In this document: positions 1 through 12,100 of the stretch, one piece after another
Numbering within the stretch: the first letter of the stretch is position 1
Layout of the letters: each line of letters starts with the position of its first letter
The notes under the pieces: generated by a model
What the model saw: only the letters and a program-made list of their open reading frames with translations
The model's database searches: none
What the model was told of the DNA's origin: nothing
Program-made: the position numbers and the translations under genes
Assembly: GCA_022457155.1 (NCBI GenBank)
Contig: JAJGOT010000475.1
Span: 422,001 to 486,000, forward strand
Direction of reading: 5' to 3'
DNA length: 64,000 bases
From: Cladopsammia gracilis
Taxonomy: Eukaryota > Cnidaria > Anthozoa > Scleractinia > Dendrophylliidae

Positions 1-294
1 GCACCTGTCATTAATAGAACACCTCGGCTCGTGTCACTTGCGAGTGCCTCAGCAACAGTACACATGGATGGCACGCGTCGTCGAACGATGGCGATTGCCT
101 GTTCGCAGGCAGAACAATTGATCAGAAAAGCTGAGTGTCGCGTGTGCAGGTGGCACGTGCCTTATTCAAAGTAAGCCATTCAAGGCACAATAATGGTTTT
201 AAATGGGTTATTTATGTACTGAATAGATTTCTTAACCTCTTAACCTAACGAAAAGTAAGTATAGGAAATTAAGTACAATATTTGAACAGATGGT

Positions 295-450
295 ATAGCG
301 ATATTTCTCGTTACGTCACCTATTGTTACTAATGTGCCTACCGGAGAACTATTGGCTGTTGAAACAAATAGTTCTTTTGTTAAAAAGTTGGCAAATTTGA
401 ATAACAAAACAAATTTGACGTAATGTTTGTAAACAGAGAAATATCGCTAT
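295..450. repeat. Short inverted-repeat element
   Basis: The left end reads TAGCGATATTTCTC and the right end GAGAAATATCGCTA, an exact inverted pair about 125 bp apart. This is the structure of a small foldback or MITE. No target duplication is clear and no family is assigned. Confidence 0.45.
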
Positions 451-835
451 TGTCGCAAATAGGTTACTTCCTAGTAATTGCTTTCAAAATAATGAGTTCA
501 TTTGGAGTAAGAAAATAAACAGCAATCGACGGATGATTTTAGGTCGACTTAAAAGATCGTTGAAGTCCATACTGAAATTTTTGAAAATGAATTACTCGGT
601 TATATCCTCAAATTCCACTTGAAACATCATTTCACATTTCTAAAGAACAGAAACCGTGCACCGATATATCGTGTTTTCACGAGTATCGCATAATATGAAA
701 GCAAAGAAACGAAAGTGGCTAAAAATTCAAAATTTCACGAGAATGGCAAGTTTGATTTTTAAACTTAAATTTGCTGAATTGTAATCCACTTCCTTCCTGG
801 TAATCCTGCAATTTATCCCCAGACTACTTGTTGTG

Positions 836-1126
836 TTTTGCCAGAAACCCATAAGTGGGTTGAAACGTGTAACGCGCATTCACAGCTTCCGAAATATTCA
901 TTTTTTGCTTAGTACTATATTTGGAAACCCCTCGGTCCCTCGAGATTGGGATTTATGTATGGCAGCAAGTTGTTCTAGCGAATTGATTGGTTAATATTTT
1001 TATCTTGATTTTCCAAATACGGCTGTAACAACTTCTAAGCAAATTGAATAATCGGAAGCTTGTTTTGAAGCGTACAAGAGACAGTTGCACAACAGTTCAA
1101 CCCACTTATGGGTTTCTGGTTTTGCG
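836..1126. repeat. Foldback element with ~28-bp inverted ends
   Basis: CCAGAAACCCATAAGTGGG near 841 is repeated in inverted form as CCCACTTATGGGTTTCTGG near 1102-1120. A second inverted pair (TTGCTTAG near 906, CTAAGCAA near 1037) lies inside, so the arms are longer than the exact core. A non-autonomous DNA element is likely. Confidence 0.6.
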
Positions 1127-1599
1127 CAAAATATATTCCTTTTTAACCAATTTGGTTACATGTATATATTCGGTAGCATTTGGCAATATAACATGGAAAT
1201 TATGAGGGGCGCCAAAACCAAAATTCGGCAAAAAGTTTAAATTTCAATTTGCAATTGAAAGCTTAAAAAACAAAAGACCGCCAGAAATTACTACGCAATA
1301 CCTCTCATTCTATTGCCACTCTTTAGAATCCCACCCACAGACACAATCGACTTGGTTTTTGAGCTGTTTTAGAATGAAATACGGCAGAACTGTTTGTGTA
1401 AATTTTGAAGTGGAATTACAAGACTTATCAGTTTCTACTAATACTTATCAAAAGCAATAGATCATCTCCATATGCACCATTTACTCGCAAACAGCTGATA
1501 TTAAAGGGTAACTGGGTGACGGTCCTGCCCAAGGAAAATTCACAATCCTCTTGTTATCAAGAACAGCACCACATGAAACTACTGTTCAAAAGTTTTCAT

Positions 1600-1816
1600 T
1601 TAACTCTTTCACTCCCAAGAGTGCCAAACATCAAAATTTAAGAAAAATCTCAAATTTCATTTTGTAAAATATTGAAAAACAAATGGTACCATTCAAAAGT
1701 ACTGCCAAAGAGGTTTCATTTGAATGGTCACACCATAGTATTTCATCCACAGACTCAAAAGTTAGAACAACACAACATGTCTCCATAACTGACTCTGGGG
1801 GTACTGAAGGGGTCAA
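1600..1816 (+). mobile_element. TTAA-type MITE carrying one 88-bp-family unit (copy 1)
   Basis: The left end starts TTAACTCTTTCACTCCCAAG and the right end has the complementary GACTCTGGGGGTACTGAAGG, a decayed version of the GGGAGTGAAAGGGTTAA end seen in better copies. The interior contains one unit of the sequence that is tandemly amplified in other copies (GAATGGTCACACCATAG...ACTCAAAAGTTAGAAC). It is non-coding. Confidence 0.75.
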
Positions 1817-2264
1817 ATGGTCACACTTTAGGATTTTATCCAAATGAGACGCCATAAATAATTTGAACGATAGGAGAAAAATAGCTACTTTTCAATAATT
1901 TTCATTGGTCATGACTAAACAAACATTGAACTCCTGAATTAATTAAAATTACAATTTATAATTAATAAATTATTATTAATTATTATTATTGAACCCCATG
2001 AATAAATTTCAGGCCCATTTTACATGCTAGCAATGATCTTTAACTTACGGGACATAAATGACGTGACCACGTGACCAAATGATTCAAAACGCTCATTATT
2101 TTATTTTTGGCACAAAAAATATTAACAAAATTTTCACTTATGAATGACTTATTTACATATATACTTATTGTTCACGATACTGTACACACATTTTTCAATT
2201 GTAACTCCCTGACTTAGGGTGCTAACAATTTTGTCAAAAATGGCCAGATGGATGGACAAGTCAT

Positions 2265-2765
2265 TTAAAGTGCCCATAACTACACGTCACGTAATGAACG
2301 TCTGTGAAAAAAATTGTTTGATTTCAGCAAAACGTGAATTTTTTACGATTTTTTAAAGTCTTCGAAATCCTATTTTTTTGCGGCCGACCTGCCCTGCTGA
2401 TAAGAATGGCAACGGGCGCATAATAAGCCCACGTGATCAGTCTGATGTAGGTTCAGGAAACTTCTTTCTTAGAAATATCCTTCTCGGGGTCAGATATATT
2501 GTAACAGCATGCTGCGACACATCTTTCAGGCATTTTAGGTGAGAATAAAAAAATGTCCGCTTATTTGCAAGTGAGATGGGATGTCTCGAACACGCGTTCC
2601 TGAACGTACGTACGGCACAGGCTCTTGTCCGACCGAGAGGAGACTAATGCGAATGGTGGTGGTCACGTTTTGCTGAAATCAAAAATTTATTTTTTTCGCA
2701 GACGTTCATTACGTGACGTGTAGAGTTAGATAAGAAAATAAAAAATATCATTATCGGCACTTTAA
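2265..2765. mobile_element. TTAA-flanked inverted-repeat element (AGTGCC family)
   Basis: The element is bounded by TTAA on both sides, with ends AGTGCCCATAAC and the inverted GGCACT. Long subterminal inverted repeats follow: CACGTCACGTAATGAACGTC near 2284 and GACGTTCATTACGTGACGTG near 2701. A related element with ends AGTGCCTATAACCC lies at 25148-25604. No ORF is present. A piggyBac-like non-autonomous element is inferred from the TTAA target. Confidence 0.65.
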
Positions 2766-3309
2766 GAAGAACTTCTAGAACTGACCAGTCCTTCTAAAAT
2801 GGGGCGTTTCATTTATGACCTAAATTAACGAATGGCCTGGCTTGTGTGTTCTGACAAATGGCAAGCACCCTGGGTCAGAACTATAAATTACGTTTAAATT
2901 CATGATCACATGTTATGCATCAGTTGCTTCCGGCATCTTCAATCACCCCCCTCCTCCCCACCTCGGACATTTGTCAGGCATTTTCTCATGTTTGAAACCT
3001 TGGGGGTGTAGGCACGAGCCTACATCCAGTAAGAATTGTCCTTGATCTTCTTTCTCTGTATCCTGGGGCATTTGCCAATTTTTTTCACAATTTAACGCTA
3101 ATGCCTGGAGGTTGGTCCAGGGGGGATAGGTACTGATATTAAATGAAAGTGCCATATATTCTCATTTAAAGAGAATACGGCAAAAATGTATTTGCTAATT
3201 GGGCTACATTTTCTCCGTATGTATCTCTCATGTTACAGCATGACAAGTATATATAAAGGCTCGCAAGAGGAACAATTTGTTGTTATACTTCAGATAGAGC
3301 TAAACGATG

Positions 3310-3741
3310 CCCGGGGGGGTACTCCCTATAATGGACTATACGGGGATGCTCCGCCCGAAAGGGGTACCTTTTTTAGGCTGGCGGTATATGAAAGGGTAGG
3401 GATTTCACGAGTTTAAGTGTATGAAAGGGTAGGGATTTCACGAAGTATAGGAAAGGGTAGGAAAAAAAACGGTTGAAGTGTAAAAAAGACAAAAAAGGGC
3501 AGGGAAAACTGCCATTTAAGTATTATAAAAAGCGCCTATTAAACAGACGCACGTATTATATGAAAGAGGTGCCATTTTCAATGAAAGGTATATGAAAAGG
3601 ATACAATTTTCAATGAAAGGTATATGAAAGGGGTACCTTTTCTGTCAAAAATGGTATATGAAAGGGTAAGGGTTTGGACCTTGGGGCGGAGCATCCCCGT
3701 ACAAAACTTTGTTGGGTACCCCCCCCCCCCCCCCCCCCGGG
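3310..3741. mobile_element. C/G-homopolymer-ended MITE with 8-bp target duplication
   Basis: The ends are CCCGGGGGGGTACTCCC and GGGTACCCCC...CCGGG, with a matching inverted pair further in (GGGGATGCTCCGCCC and GGGCGGAGCATCCCC with one base offset). The 8-mer AAACGATG occurs immediately outside both ends (3302-3309 and 3742-3749), a target-site duplication of the length made by hAT-type transposases. The interior is made of diverged repeats of ATGAAAGGGTAGGG-like sequence. Confidence 0.75.
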
Positions 3742-3749
3742 AAACGATG

Positions 3750-4226
3750 GCATCCCAGTGTTAATAATCAGCTGATTTGCACTGATATTTTAATGTCAAA
3801 ATATTTAAACTGTTGGTGTTCAGTGAGTATAAATCGATTACTAATAAATTAAAATAACAATATTATATAATTCATTGCAAATTGAATGTCTTCCGAGTCA
3901 CACAAAAGTGAGAAATTCAAATCTCACCAGGTGTACAATGAAATGCACCTCACCAGATGGTCTACTGCCAAAGACACACCACCACCATGATTGGCGTTTG
4001 CTATCTGGATTTGTTATGAATGCTTTACTCAATTATTACTGGCCCTCATGGGAGCTCCTACACAGAATAAATAACAAACACAGTCACAACATGAAACCGT
4101 ATACCTTAAGTTACTACATTTTTTGTGGCACAATATCTTGTAATTTATCAGAAGAAATGCTTTACAAATTACAAGCTTGCAAACATTACATTAACACATT
4201 CTGTGAGATCCTAGACTAGTTCACCA
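3750..4226. other. Intergenic, no supported gene
   Basis: A 114-codon open frame (3875-4219, +) crosses this stretch but has no recognisable domain, signal or family resemblance, and no codon bias that I can judge. I do not call it a gene. Confidence 0.4.
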
Positions 4227-4980
4227 TACCCTTTAACTCCCAAGAGTGCCAAATTAAATCAAAATTCAAGAAAAATGACAAATTTCATTTTGTAAAATAT
4301 TGAAAAACAAATGGTACCATGCAAAAGTACTGTTAAAGAGGTTTCATTTGAATGGTCACACCATAGGATTTCACCAACAGACTAAAAAGTTAGAAGAAAT
4401 GGTACCATGCAAAAGTACTGCTGAAGAGGTTAAATTTGAATGGTCACACCATAGGATTTCATCAACAGACTCGAAAGTTAGAACAAATGGTACCATGCAA
4501 ATGGTACCATGCAAAAGTACTACTGAATGGTCACACCATAGGATTTCATCAACAGACTCAAAAGTTAGAACATATGGTATCATGCAAAAGTACTGCTGAA
4601 GAGGTTTCATTTGAATGGTCACACCATAGGATTTCATCAACAGATTCAAAAGTTAGAACAAATGGTACCATGCAAAAGTACTGCTAAAGAGGTTTCATTT
4701 GAATGGTCACACCATAGGATTTCATCAACAGACTCAAAAGTTAGAACATATGGTATCATGCAAAAGTACTGCTGAAGAGGTTTCATTTGAATGGTCACAC
4801 CATAGGATTTCATCAACAGACTCAAAAGTTAGAACAAATGGTACCATGCAAAAGTACTACTGAAGAGGTTTCATTTGAATGGTCACACCATAGGATTTCG
4901 TTAACAGACTCAAACGTTAGAACTAGTACATTATGATGTCTTCATATTGAATTGACTTGACTGGTAGTGAAAGTGTTAAG
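4227..4980 (+). mobile_element. TTAA-type MITE with seven tandem ~88-bp units (copy 2)
   Basis: The left end CCCTTTAACTCCCAAGAGTG and right end GGTAGTGAAAGTGTTAAG match the family ends imperfectly. Between them the unit beginning near TTGAATGGTCACACCATAGG recurs at about 4346, 4434, 4523, 4609, 4697, 4785 and 4873. Most steps are exactly 88 bp; one unit is shortened. Short open frames here are repeat artefacts, not genes. Confidence 0.85.
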
Positions 4981-5262
4981 AACCCAAGTAGGAATATGAT
5001 CTAGATATATTCACAACCCTACACTTTAGGATCTTATCTGATCCTGTGAGATCATATTTAAAATCCTACAAGAGTCCATTTAAGATCCTGTAAGATACCA
5101 TGAAAGTATAAGTAAGTGTATGATCAAGTGGGTTATGATCCTATAGAAAAAATACGACACTGAGTGTATAAAAGTGTCAAGTTCCTGATTAGATGATTCG
5201 GCAAGTAACCTAAAATAGAATGTTTTCAAGCAGCCAAAAGATGCTGTGTTGTGCTTCAAAAT

Positions 5263-5571
5263 TCCAGGGGGGGAAAGGGTGTACTCTGCAAATTTTTGGG
5301 TGGGGGTGTGCCACTGGGACTCTGAGACCCTTAACCTATATTAGACCATTTTAGCTGCATTTTGCAACCCTATTCTAGACTAAACAACGAAAAAGCCTAC
5401 CCTATCCCAGACTCGCTATTTTCCAGAAACTCTGCTGTAAACCTTATCTAGACTGAATTCTTCATGCAACTGATCAGTTTCGTGGAAAATGATATTCTAG
5501 ACCAAAAATCTGAAATAACATATACCATACCTATATAGCTCATATATGGGAGTACCCCCCCCCCCCCCCGG
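5263..5571. mobile_element. C/G-homopolymer-ended MITE, second copy, 8-bp target duplication
   Basis: The ends are CCAGGGGGGG and ATGGGAGTACCCCC...CCGG. TTCAAAAT flanks the element on both sides (5255-5262 and 5572-5579), again an 8-bp duplication as for the copy at 3310-3741. It has no coding capacity. Confidence 0.7.
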
Positions 5572-5969
5572 TTCAAAATGCAGGAAAAGGCATCTCTGCA
5601 AGTCTAAAACTTCAACATTTTCTGGGTAAGAGTGTCTCAGAACCCCATTTGTGACAATCTCCTCAGGCACTAGGAAAAGACACAGACAAAACTATCTTCC
5701 CCAGCTTTATTAAAATTCAAGTATCACTATTTAAAATCACATTTAATAAGAGTTCAAATTCTTGCTATCAATTGACCTGAAACTCTATTATTAAAATAAC
5801 ACAAGTCAAGTTTAAATCCACTTAAATATTCATTGGAGATTATATGAATTAAACTCTCTCCCTTGTTGGACCCCCAACTCTTAGGCACTCCCATGGACTC
5901 TTTTGCACTCTCAAGGAGTTTATAGTCTTGTTCACTCAGTCATCATCTCTCGTTCTCATTGGCTCAGCC
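5572..5969. other. Downstream flank of OSTM1, possible 3' end
   Basis: On the minus strand an AATAAA-type signal (TTTATT on the plus strand near 5706) lies about 440 bp beyond the last recognised OSTM1 coding exon. It could serve that gene. I could not identify the terminal coding exon here with confidence. Confidence 0.3.
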
Positions 5970-6124
5970 TTAACCCTTTCACCCCAACCCAGAGTCAGTC
6001 ATGGAGACATGTAATCCTTCCAAAATCCTTTGGTTTGACCATTCAAATTAAAACTTCTTCAGCAATACTTTTTCATGGTACCATTAGTTTTTCTTTGGCA
6101 CTCTTGGGCGTAATAAAGCTTTAA
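5970..6124 (-). mobile_element. TTAA-type MITE, inverted single-unit copy (copy 3)
   Basis: The copy reads TTAACCCTTTCACCCC at 5970 and GGCACTCTTGGGCGTAATAA near the other end, with part of one 88-bp-family unit between. It sits directly downstream of OSTM1 coding sequence. If the splice donor at 6145/6146 is not used, the reading frame runs into this element and stops at 6084. Confidence 0.7.
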
Positions 6125-6145
6125 AAAGTGGACACTCAACTTTAC

Positions 6146-9100
6146 CTGGTCTCCTGTCATTGGTACAACCCTGCAGTTTAACAGATGTGTAGAAAATAAT
6201 GGGCAGAAAGCAGAAAAACACTGTAAGAGCAACAACAGAGACCAGGTCTCTGTTTATCTTGACACAGTGAAAGTCTTTACTCCAGCGCTGCCGAGTGTAA
6301 TTCATCTAAAGTCAAAAAATTAAAGCACAAAGAAAACATTACTGTAAAGGAATGGCATGAGAATCTTTCTAACTGACTTTCAAGGGTGTAATGATACATC
6401 AAACTATTGATATATTGTGATAGTTGGTGTTACAATAGCAAGCTATCAATAGTAAAATCAACTATTGATAACAATCACAATATAGTTGGCAGGCCTGACT
6501 GTTGATAGTTTCAATAGTGGGCAAAAGACGAATGCATTTTGGCTGCATTTTATACTTATTGTATCCTTGATTGAAAAAATAAATAAAATTGTCTGTTTGC
6601 TATAAGGCAAGGACAACACAACCATCAGCACCATTTTTTTTTACATCATACAATAAATTCCTTAGAAAGGGGAGGGGGGCTATTCAATGAGATCATGTGG
6701 CGCATAAAAATAATCATGGCGGACAAAAAAGTGAGTCTTCGTAAGTCTGGTTTTAACTTTTTACTATCACAATACTATCGCAAAGCTGATCTAACTATAA
6801 TTGCCATAATAGTCGCAATAGTGCCCCAACTATCGCAATACTATTGCAATAGTTAAATTCTGCTCAAAAGTCAACCATACTGACTTTTCCAGATCTTTTG
6901 TGTGGATGAACCAAAAGCTTCACAAGCAAAGTAGGGACATTCATGATTAGTATATACTGAAACAGTGGATAGCATTATTGGTGCGCTCTGATTGGCTACT
7001 GAAACTCGGAATTATAGCAAGTGCTATTCACCTCCCAGCAATTTGCGTGCGAAAATTGTAATCGTTGACAGGAATAAATGAGTTAAAAAGCATCATTTTC
7101 GTTATATTATCTCACTGTTTCAACACTGTTTCAGTATATACTAAAACAACTATTCACCTCAGTGTAGGTGGGTAGTGGTGGATATTTACCACCACTACCC
7201 ACCTCCACTTCGGTGAATAGTTGTTAATTATTGCATTTATGTAAGGGTTTCAGGCAAAAACTGTAAAAGTGCCACACAGGACAGGGCAGCATGGAAAAAT
7301 ATGATTTCTTGTCAGATTCTCCAGGTCCACAGGGGGAGGAATTTGACAGAGATGATGAGTTTGTGAAACACAGATGTCAGCAAAGGTTTGCCTTAATAAT
7401 GCATTTGTGTGATTATAGGATTCCTGTGGTATGAAGGAGGGAAAGTACCGTACTTCCTTGAATAGTAACCGGAGGCAATTATTAATTTTTTCACTCCGAA
7501 AGGGGGTGATTATTAATTTTTTCACTCCGAAAGGGGGTGATTATTCAAGGGGAGGTGATTAATCGAGGGGGCAATTATTTCAAATATTGCTTGCATGGAA
7601 GTGCTTACTAATAATGTGCTAATTAATTAGAGAGCTCAGAGAAATAAAGGAAAGAGTCAAATATATAAATGTCAGTATAGAACAATAAAATACCTGTCCT
7701 TTTGTAACATTTGAAACATGATTTGTAACTTTTGAAACATGATTGTTTTCTATACAAAAAGTGCATTTTTAACTTGACTGGGAGGATGTGAAAAAAGAAG
7801 AGGGTATTGGGGGCGATTATTCGAGGGAGGCAATTATTTCAAATATTTCCACAAAAGAGGGGTAGTCATTCGAGAGGGGCGATCCATCAATCAAGAGATG
7901 GCTATTATTCAAGGAAATAATGTATCCGGGGAACAGGGGAGAAAAAGGGATGGGAATTCTACATGATGTGGAAAACGGGAGAAATGGGAAAAAATTTACA
8001 GCATTGGGATGGTAATAACCAAGGAAGGTACAGTAAAGAGAAGTCAATTATTGTACTTATTAACTGAGCGGGAGCTAGGGTGGGATAGGAAATATTTGGC
8101 TCAATGTCATGGCATACAGATTGAGGACAGAGAGCTTTTAATATTATTGATGTGTAAAAAATGACGAGGTAAAATGTTCAGGAGCAAACCCTTTTAGTGA
8201 ATAATTTCTTTTTCTCTTGAAACTGTGATTTGTTATCAATGTGTTGAATTATTAATTTTTATGCCAAACAAAATTGTTTCAGTTTGCATCTCGTGACTGC
8301 ATTGTTTTTGGATTACTATGCTTTCTGATTGGCTCAAATATCTCTTGCCACTTCCTCAACCAATCAGAAGTAAAACCAAACCCAATTGTGACTTACTCAT
8401 ATGTGTTTTCCTGTACTTGGCACCGGTGACATAAAAATTGCTTCAAGTCCTAACATTTGGTTCATTGGATTGTCTGCCTTTGTTTTGATTGGCCAGAGTT
8501 ATTAACTCGGTTTTGGTTTTATGACACTCGACTAAAAGCAGCTCTAATACACAGGAAGTAAACCCCATCTTCCCCAGATATGTATTGTACTAAACTTACA
8601 GAGGCAGATACATCAGCACAAACTTTGTATTCCTGAGTATCAGACACTGCTATTTTCTTGTACGATTCCTTAAGAGCAAGGTAGGATTTGTTACAGTGTT
8701 CGCATAAGCCGCTATGTAGTGAAGAAGTGTTAGCCTTGCTGTGGTTGGCTGGCACAGGGATAATGTGAATCTGAAGGAACAAACAACTAAGCAGTTCAAT
8801 CTCATCAAGCAAAAACTCCATTTTTATAAGTTACACATCCCACAGGAATACTCAAGCAAAAAGTGGCATAGAGGGGTGAAATTCATGAGTTTGGGACAGT
8901 CACCTCTCTACTAACAGCCATGATGTTGGGTTTTTATTGCCCTGACTGCTGATCCATCCATTCATTCAATTCCTCTGACTCCTCCCCCCACCCCTTGTAA
9001 CCAACTTCCCCCCCCCCCCCTCAATGCTGTCCCATATTGGTAAAGCAGGTGACCATCACATATTGTGGGCTCAATGTTAACAGCTGATCGACTGATTAAG

Positions 9101-12100
9101 TGAAAGTTTTCCCCACTGCTATATAACTCGTTCCACGTTTTGGGTATTTCACAAATTACCGTACAAAATGGAGTTGAATCCATTCATGTGACCTCAAGTC
9201 AAATGTTTCCGATGTCATATCTACTTCAGTCGATTCCACAGTGTAATTTGAGGCAACATTGGGTGAACCAACCTTGGGTTTGCAGTATAATTTGGCCCAA
9301 CTTTAAGTTAACTTTTGTTAGTGGTATTTTTGCTTTTTTTTCTTAGTTGCTTTTCTTATGGCTTAAACAATCTAAAACTTTTGGCTGTAAACCTAACCCT
9401 CAATCAACTGGCGAAAAAAGGAGAGGAGAATAACAAAATTAATCTGGTATTTTGACAGACAAGTTGATGGACTGCATAACTTTCATTTTAGCAATGACTG
9501 TCTAAAGCAAAAATGACCAAGAAAGCAACTTGCTGTATCAGCTTGTATTGTTCTTAGAGTAGTTTTTATGGTAGTAATTTTATAGTCTGTTTTATTGTTG
9601 TAAATAACCATTGTGCCTCATTGAGGAAAGTCAATAAAGTATGTATGTATGTATGTATGTAACTTTGAAACAAAAACAGGAATTACCTGAGAATAGTTGT
9701 AAAAACAGTGCTCCACTGCATCCAACTTATGAAAGAACTCCTTGATTTCTGGTTTAATATCATTAGGTGTCCCATCCATATCATTATTAAAGCAATCTAA
9801 AATTGAAAACAATACAGACTCTAACGAAACCGTTAAAGTTCATGTTTGAGCTGAATTTCAAAAGTTCTGCCCGGCTCCAACCCCGGGGGATACTCGCATA
9901 TATAAGCTATATGGGTATGTGCTGTGAAGGGTGTGGTTTTCAAGCAGTTTAGCCTGGGATATAGTATAGAAATCAGAAAGGTTTGGTCTAGAATAGAGTG
10001 TCATTTGCTGGGAAACTGATCAGTGGTATAAAGAATTACTGCTAAGTCTAGAAAAGGAATTGAAACTCTGAAGAAAAAGAGCCAACATTGGTTGAGAAAT
10101 GGTTTTCCATTAAAAACACTAATAGTGATACAGTTCTAAAAGTAGCAAGTCTGGGGTAGGGTAGGAATTTTCGGTGTCTATTATAGTATAGGGTTGCAAA
10201 ATCAGCTGAACATGGTCTGTTATAAATGTAGGGTAAGGGTTGGTTGGTTGGTTGGCCAGTTTGAATAAAAAGACAGTAATGATTGGCTCTTTGGATTAAC
10301 TGCACAGCACATCAGAATGCATGTGTGGAGAAGGAGTACATGACAAGCCCATAATAACTAAAAAAATGTGTCTTGCAGAACCTCACAAAGCTCAGGGGAG
10401 GGTGCAACGCAACGGGGAGGGAAAGATGGAATAATTTTCTGTTTTAACTGGAGGTTGGGTGGCTACAATGGCCCCAAAATTTGAAGTTGAGACATTCTCA
10501 TACGTTTCCAGTTGCTCATCACACTGGATGACGTCAATTGGAGCTTTGTCGTGGTTTGTTGCTAAGCAACTGCAGGACAACAAACCGATATATACCAGCA
10601 TATAAGGGCAACCCAAAATTCCACTTCCCTAAAGTGACCCGGGTGTGACAAATTTATAAACCTCACTGCTCTTGGGCCTTTGACCCTGGCTTCATGAGGA
10701 ATTATGCATGTATGCGCTTTTGTTTTTCTTCTTCAGCTTTAGTTTCAATTTTATGATGCATAACAAATGTATGGGGTTACATTTATGTATGAGGTTACAG
10801 CATAAAGTGGACCCCATGTGGACACCCTCTATTAAGCAGACACCAGCTGCTTGGGTCTCTAAATTTTCTTCCCACATTTACTGTAAAATGAACCTGTACT
10901 CAGTGGCCACTCTATAAAGGGTCTATAAAGTGGACACTAGCGAGGGTCCCAAGGGTGTCTGCTGGTTTCATTGTATATCTGATGTATATGGAAATATTTC
11001 CAAATTCTTGCACAGTACTTCAGGGCCCAGTTGTTCAAAGTGTGGATAATGCTATCCACCAGGCCCCGGTTGTTAAAAAGGTGGATAGCGCTATCCACCG
11101 GATAAATCACTAACCAGCGGATAACAAAAAGGATTTTGTTAATACTTATCCATTGGATAGTGATTTATCCGGTACATAGCGCTATCCACCTTTTGAACAA
11201 CCGGGACCACATAAATCACTATCCAGTGGACCCAGTTCGCTATCCACCAGATAGTGATTTATCTGGCCCCGGTTGTTCAAATAATAATAATATCTCACAT
11301 TGTGTAATATCTCACAGCTGACATCACAATAGCAAAACAATACTGATGATGCAATCCAAAATCTAAATATCTAAATTATATCTAAATTATATTACACCGG
11401 GGATGACCCTTCAAAAGGCGGATAGCGCTATCCACCGGATAAATCACTATCCAGTGGACAGGTATTAGCAAAACCAATTATGTTATCCACTGGATAGTGA
11501 TTTATCCGGTGGATAGCGCTATCCACCTTTTGAACAACCGGGGCCTGGTGAATAGCGCTATCCACGTTTTAAGCAACAGGGCCCAGAGTACATTGTGGTT
11601 GAATGAGTCTTGAATAGCCCAGTGCCCTTTTCTCAGGCAGTCCAAACATATGCACCGTTTTTCATTACTTATGGAACACTTGCTTTTCAACAACATTTTT
11701 AGTTGAAATGACTGATTTGTTAGCTTTAAAAGCTTACATGCAGTGATTAGCTTTGCACGTTACATAAGCTTATTTACCTGGACAGTTCGTTTGCTTCCAA
11801 ATATCTACCACAAAATCATAAGCATATTCAACAAGCTGGTATTTTTCAGCATAGATCAAGTCACTGGGGCAATCTTTGTCTTGTATAATGGCCCTGTGTC
11901 CGTTCAGAGCTTGTATGTAAACTTCCTCGCAATTGCAACAGAACCGAAAGGGTCGCGAATTACTCACTGCACAGAAAGTGTAGTTAGAAACCGCCTCCGC
12001 AAAATTCTTCAGAAGCTTGGGGCACTTATCTGTGGAAGATGAAACTGTGCTAGCTTGTAAAACGAGGAAAAACATGCACCATCGCAATGTAAAAACGGAG

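Larger units (their letters stand above)
1..1599. other. Intergenic stretch without a recognisable gene
   Basis: I see no coding exon that I can support here; short open frames lack family resemblance. The stretch holds two small inverted-repeat elements (295-450 and 836-1126), listed separately, in otherwise AT-rich unique-looking sequence. Confidence 0.5.
6306..8599. other. OSTM1 intron with several inverted-repeat elements
   Basis: There is no coding sequence other than the OSTM1 flanks. It contains an ACTATTG/CAATAGT-rich repeat at about 6380-6860, a near-perfect palindrome (7145-7226) and an inverted-repeat element (about 7450-7922), listed separately where clear. Confidence 0.5.
9797..11777. 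other. First OSTM1 intron
   Basis: It contains a degenerate C/G-ended element (about 9885-10240) and a cluster of GGTGGATAGCGCTATCCACC palindromes (11021-11583). Two short open frames (10392-10616 and 10708-10917) have no support as genes. Confidence 0.5.

Noticed and set aside
3875..4219. 114-codon plus-strand ORF as a gene
   Set aside because: No domain, signal or splice context recognised; its length is compatible with chance in AT-rich DNA.
4300..4687. Overlapping ORFs with repeated HTIGFHQQT-type motifs
   Set aside because: They are translations of the 88-bp tandem repeat of a non-coding MITE and occur in both strands and several frames.
4290..4930. Regular 88-bp repeats considered as a CRISPR-like array
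   Set aside because: Units are contiguous tandem copies without unique spacers, and the window is plainly eukaryotic.
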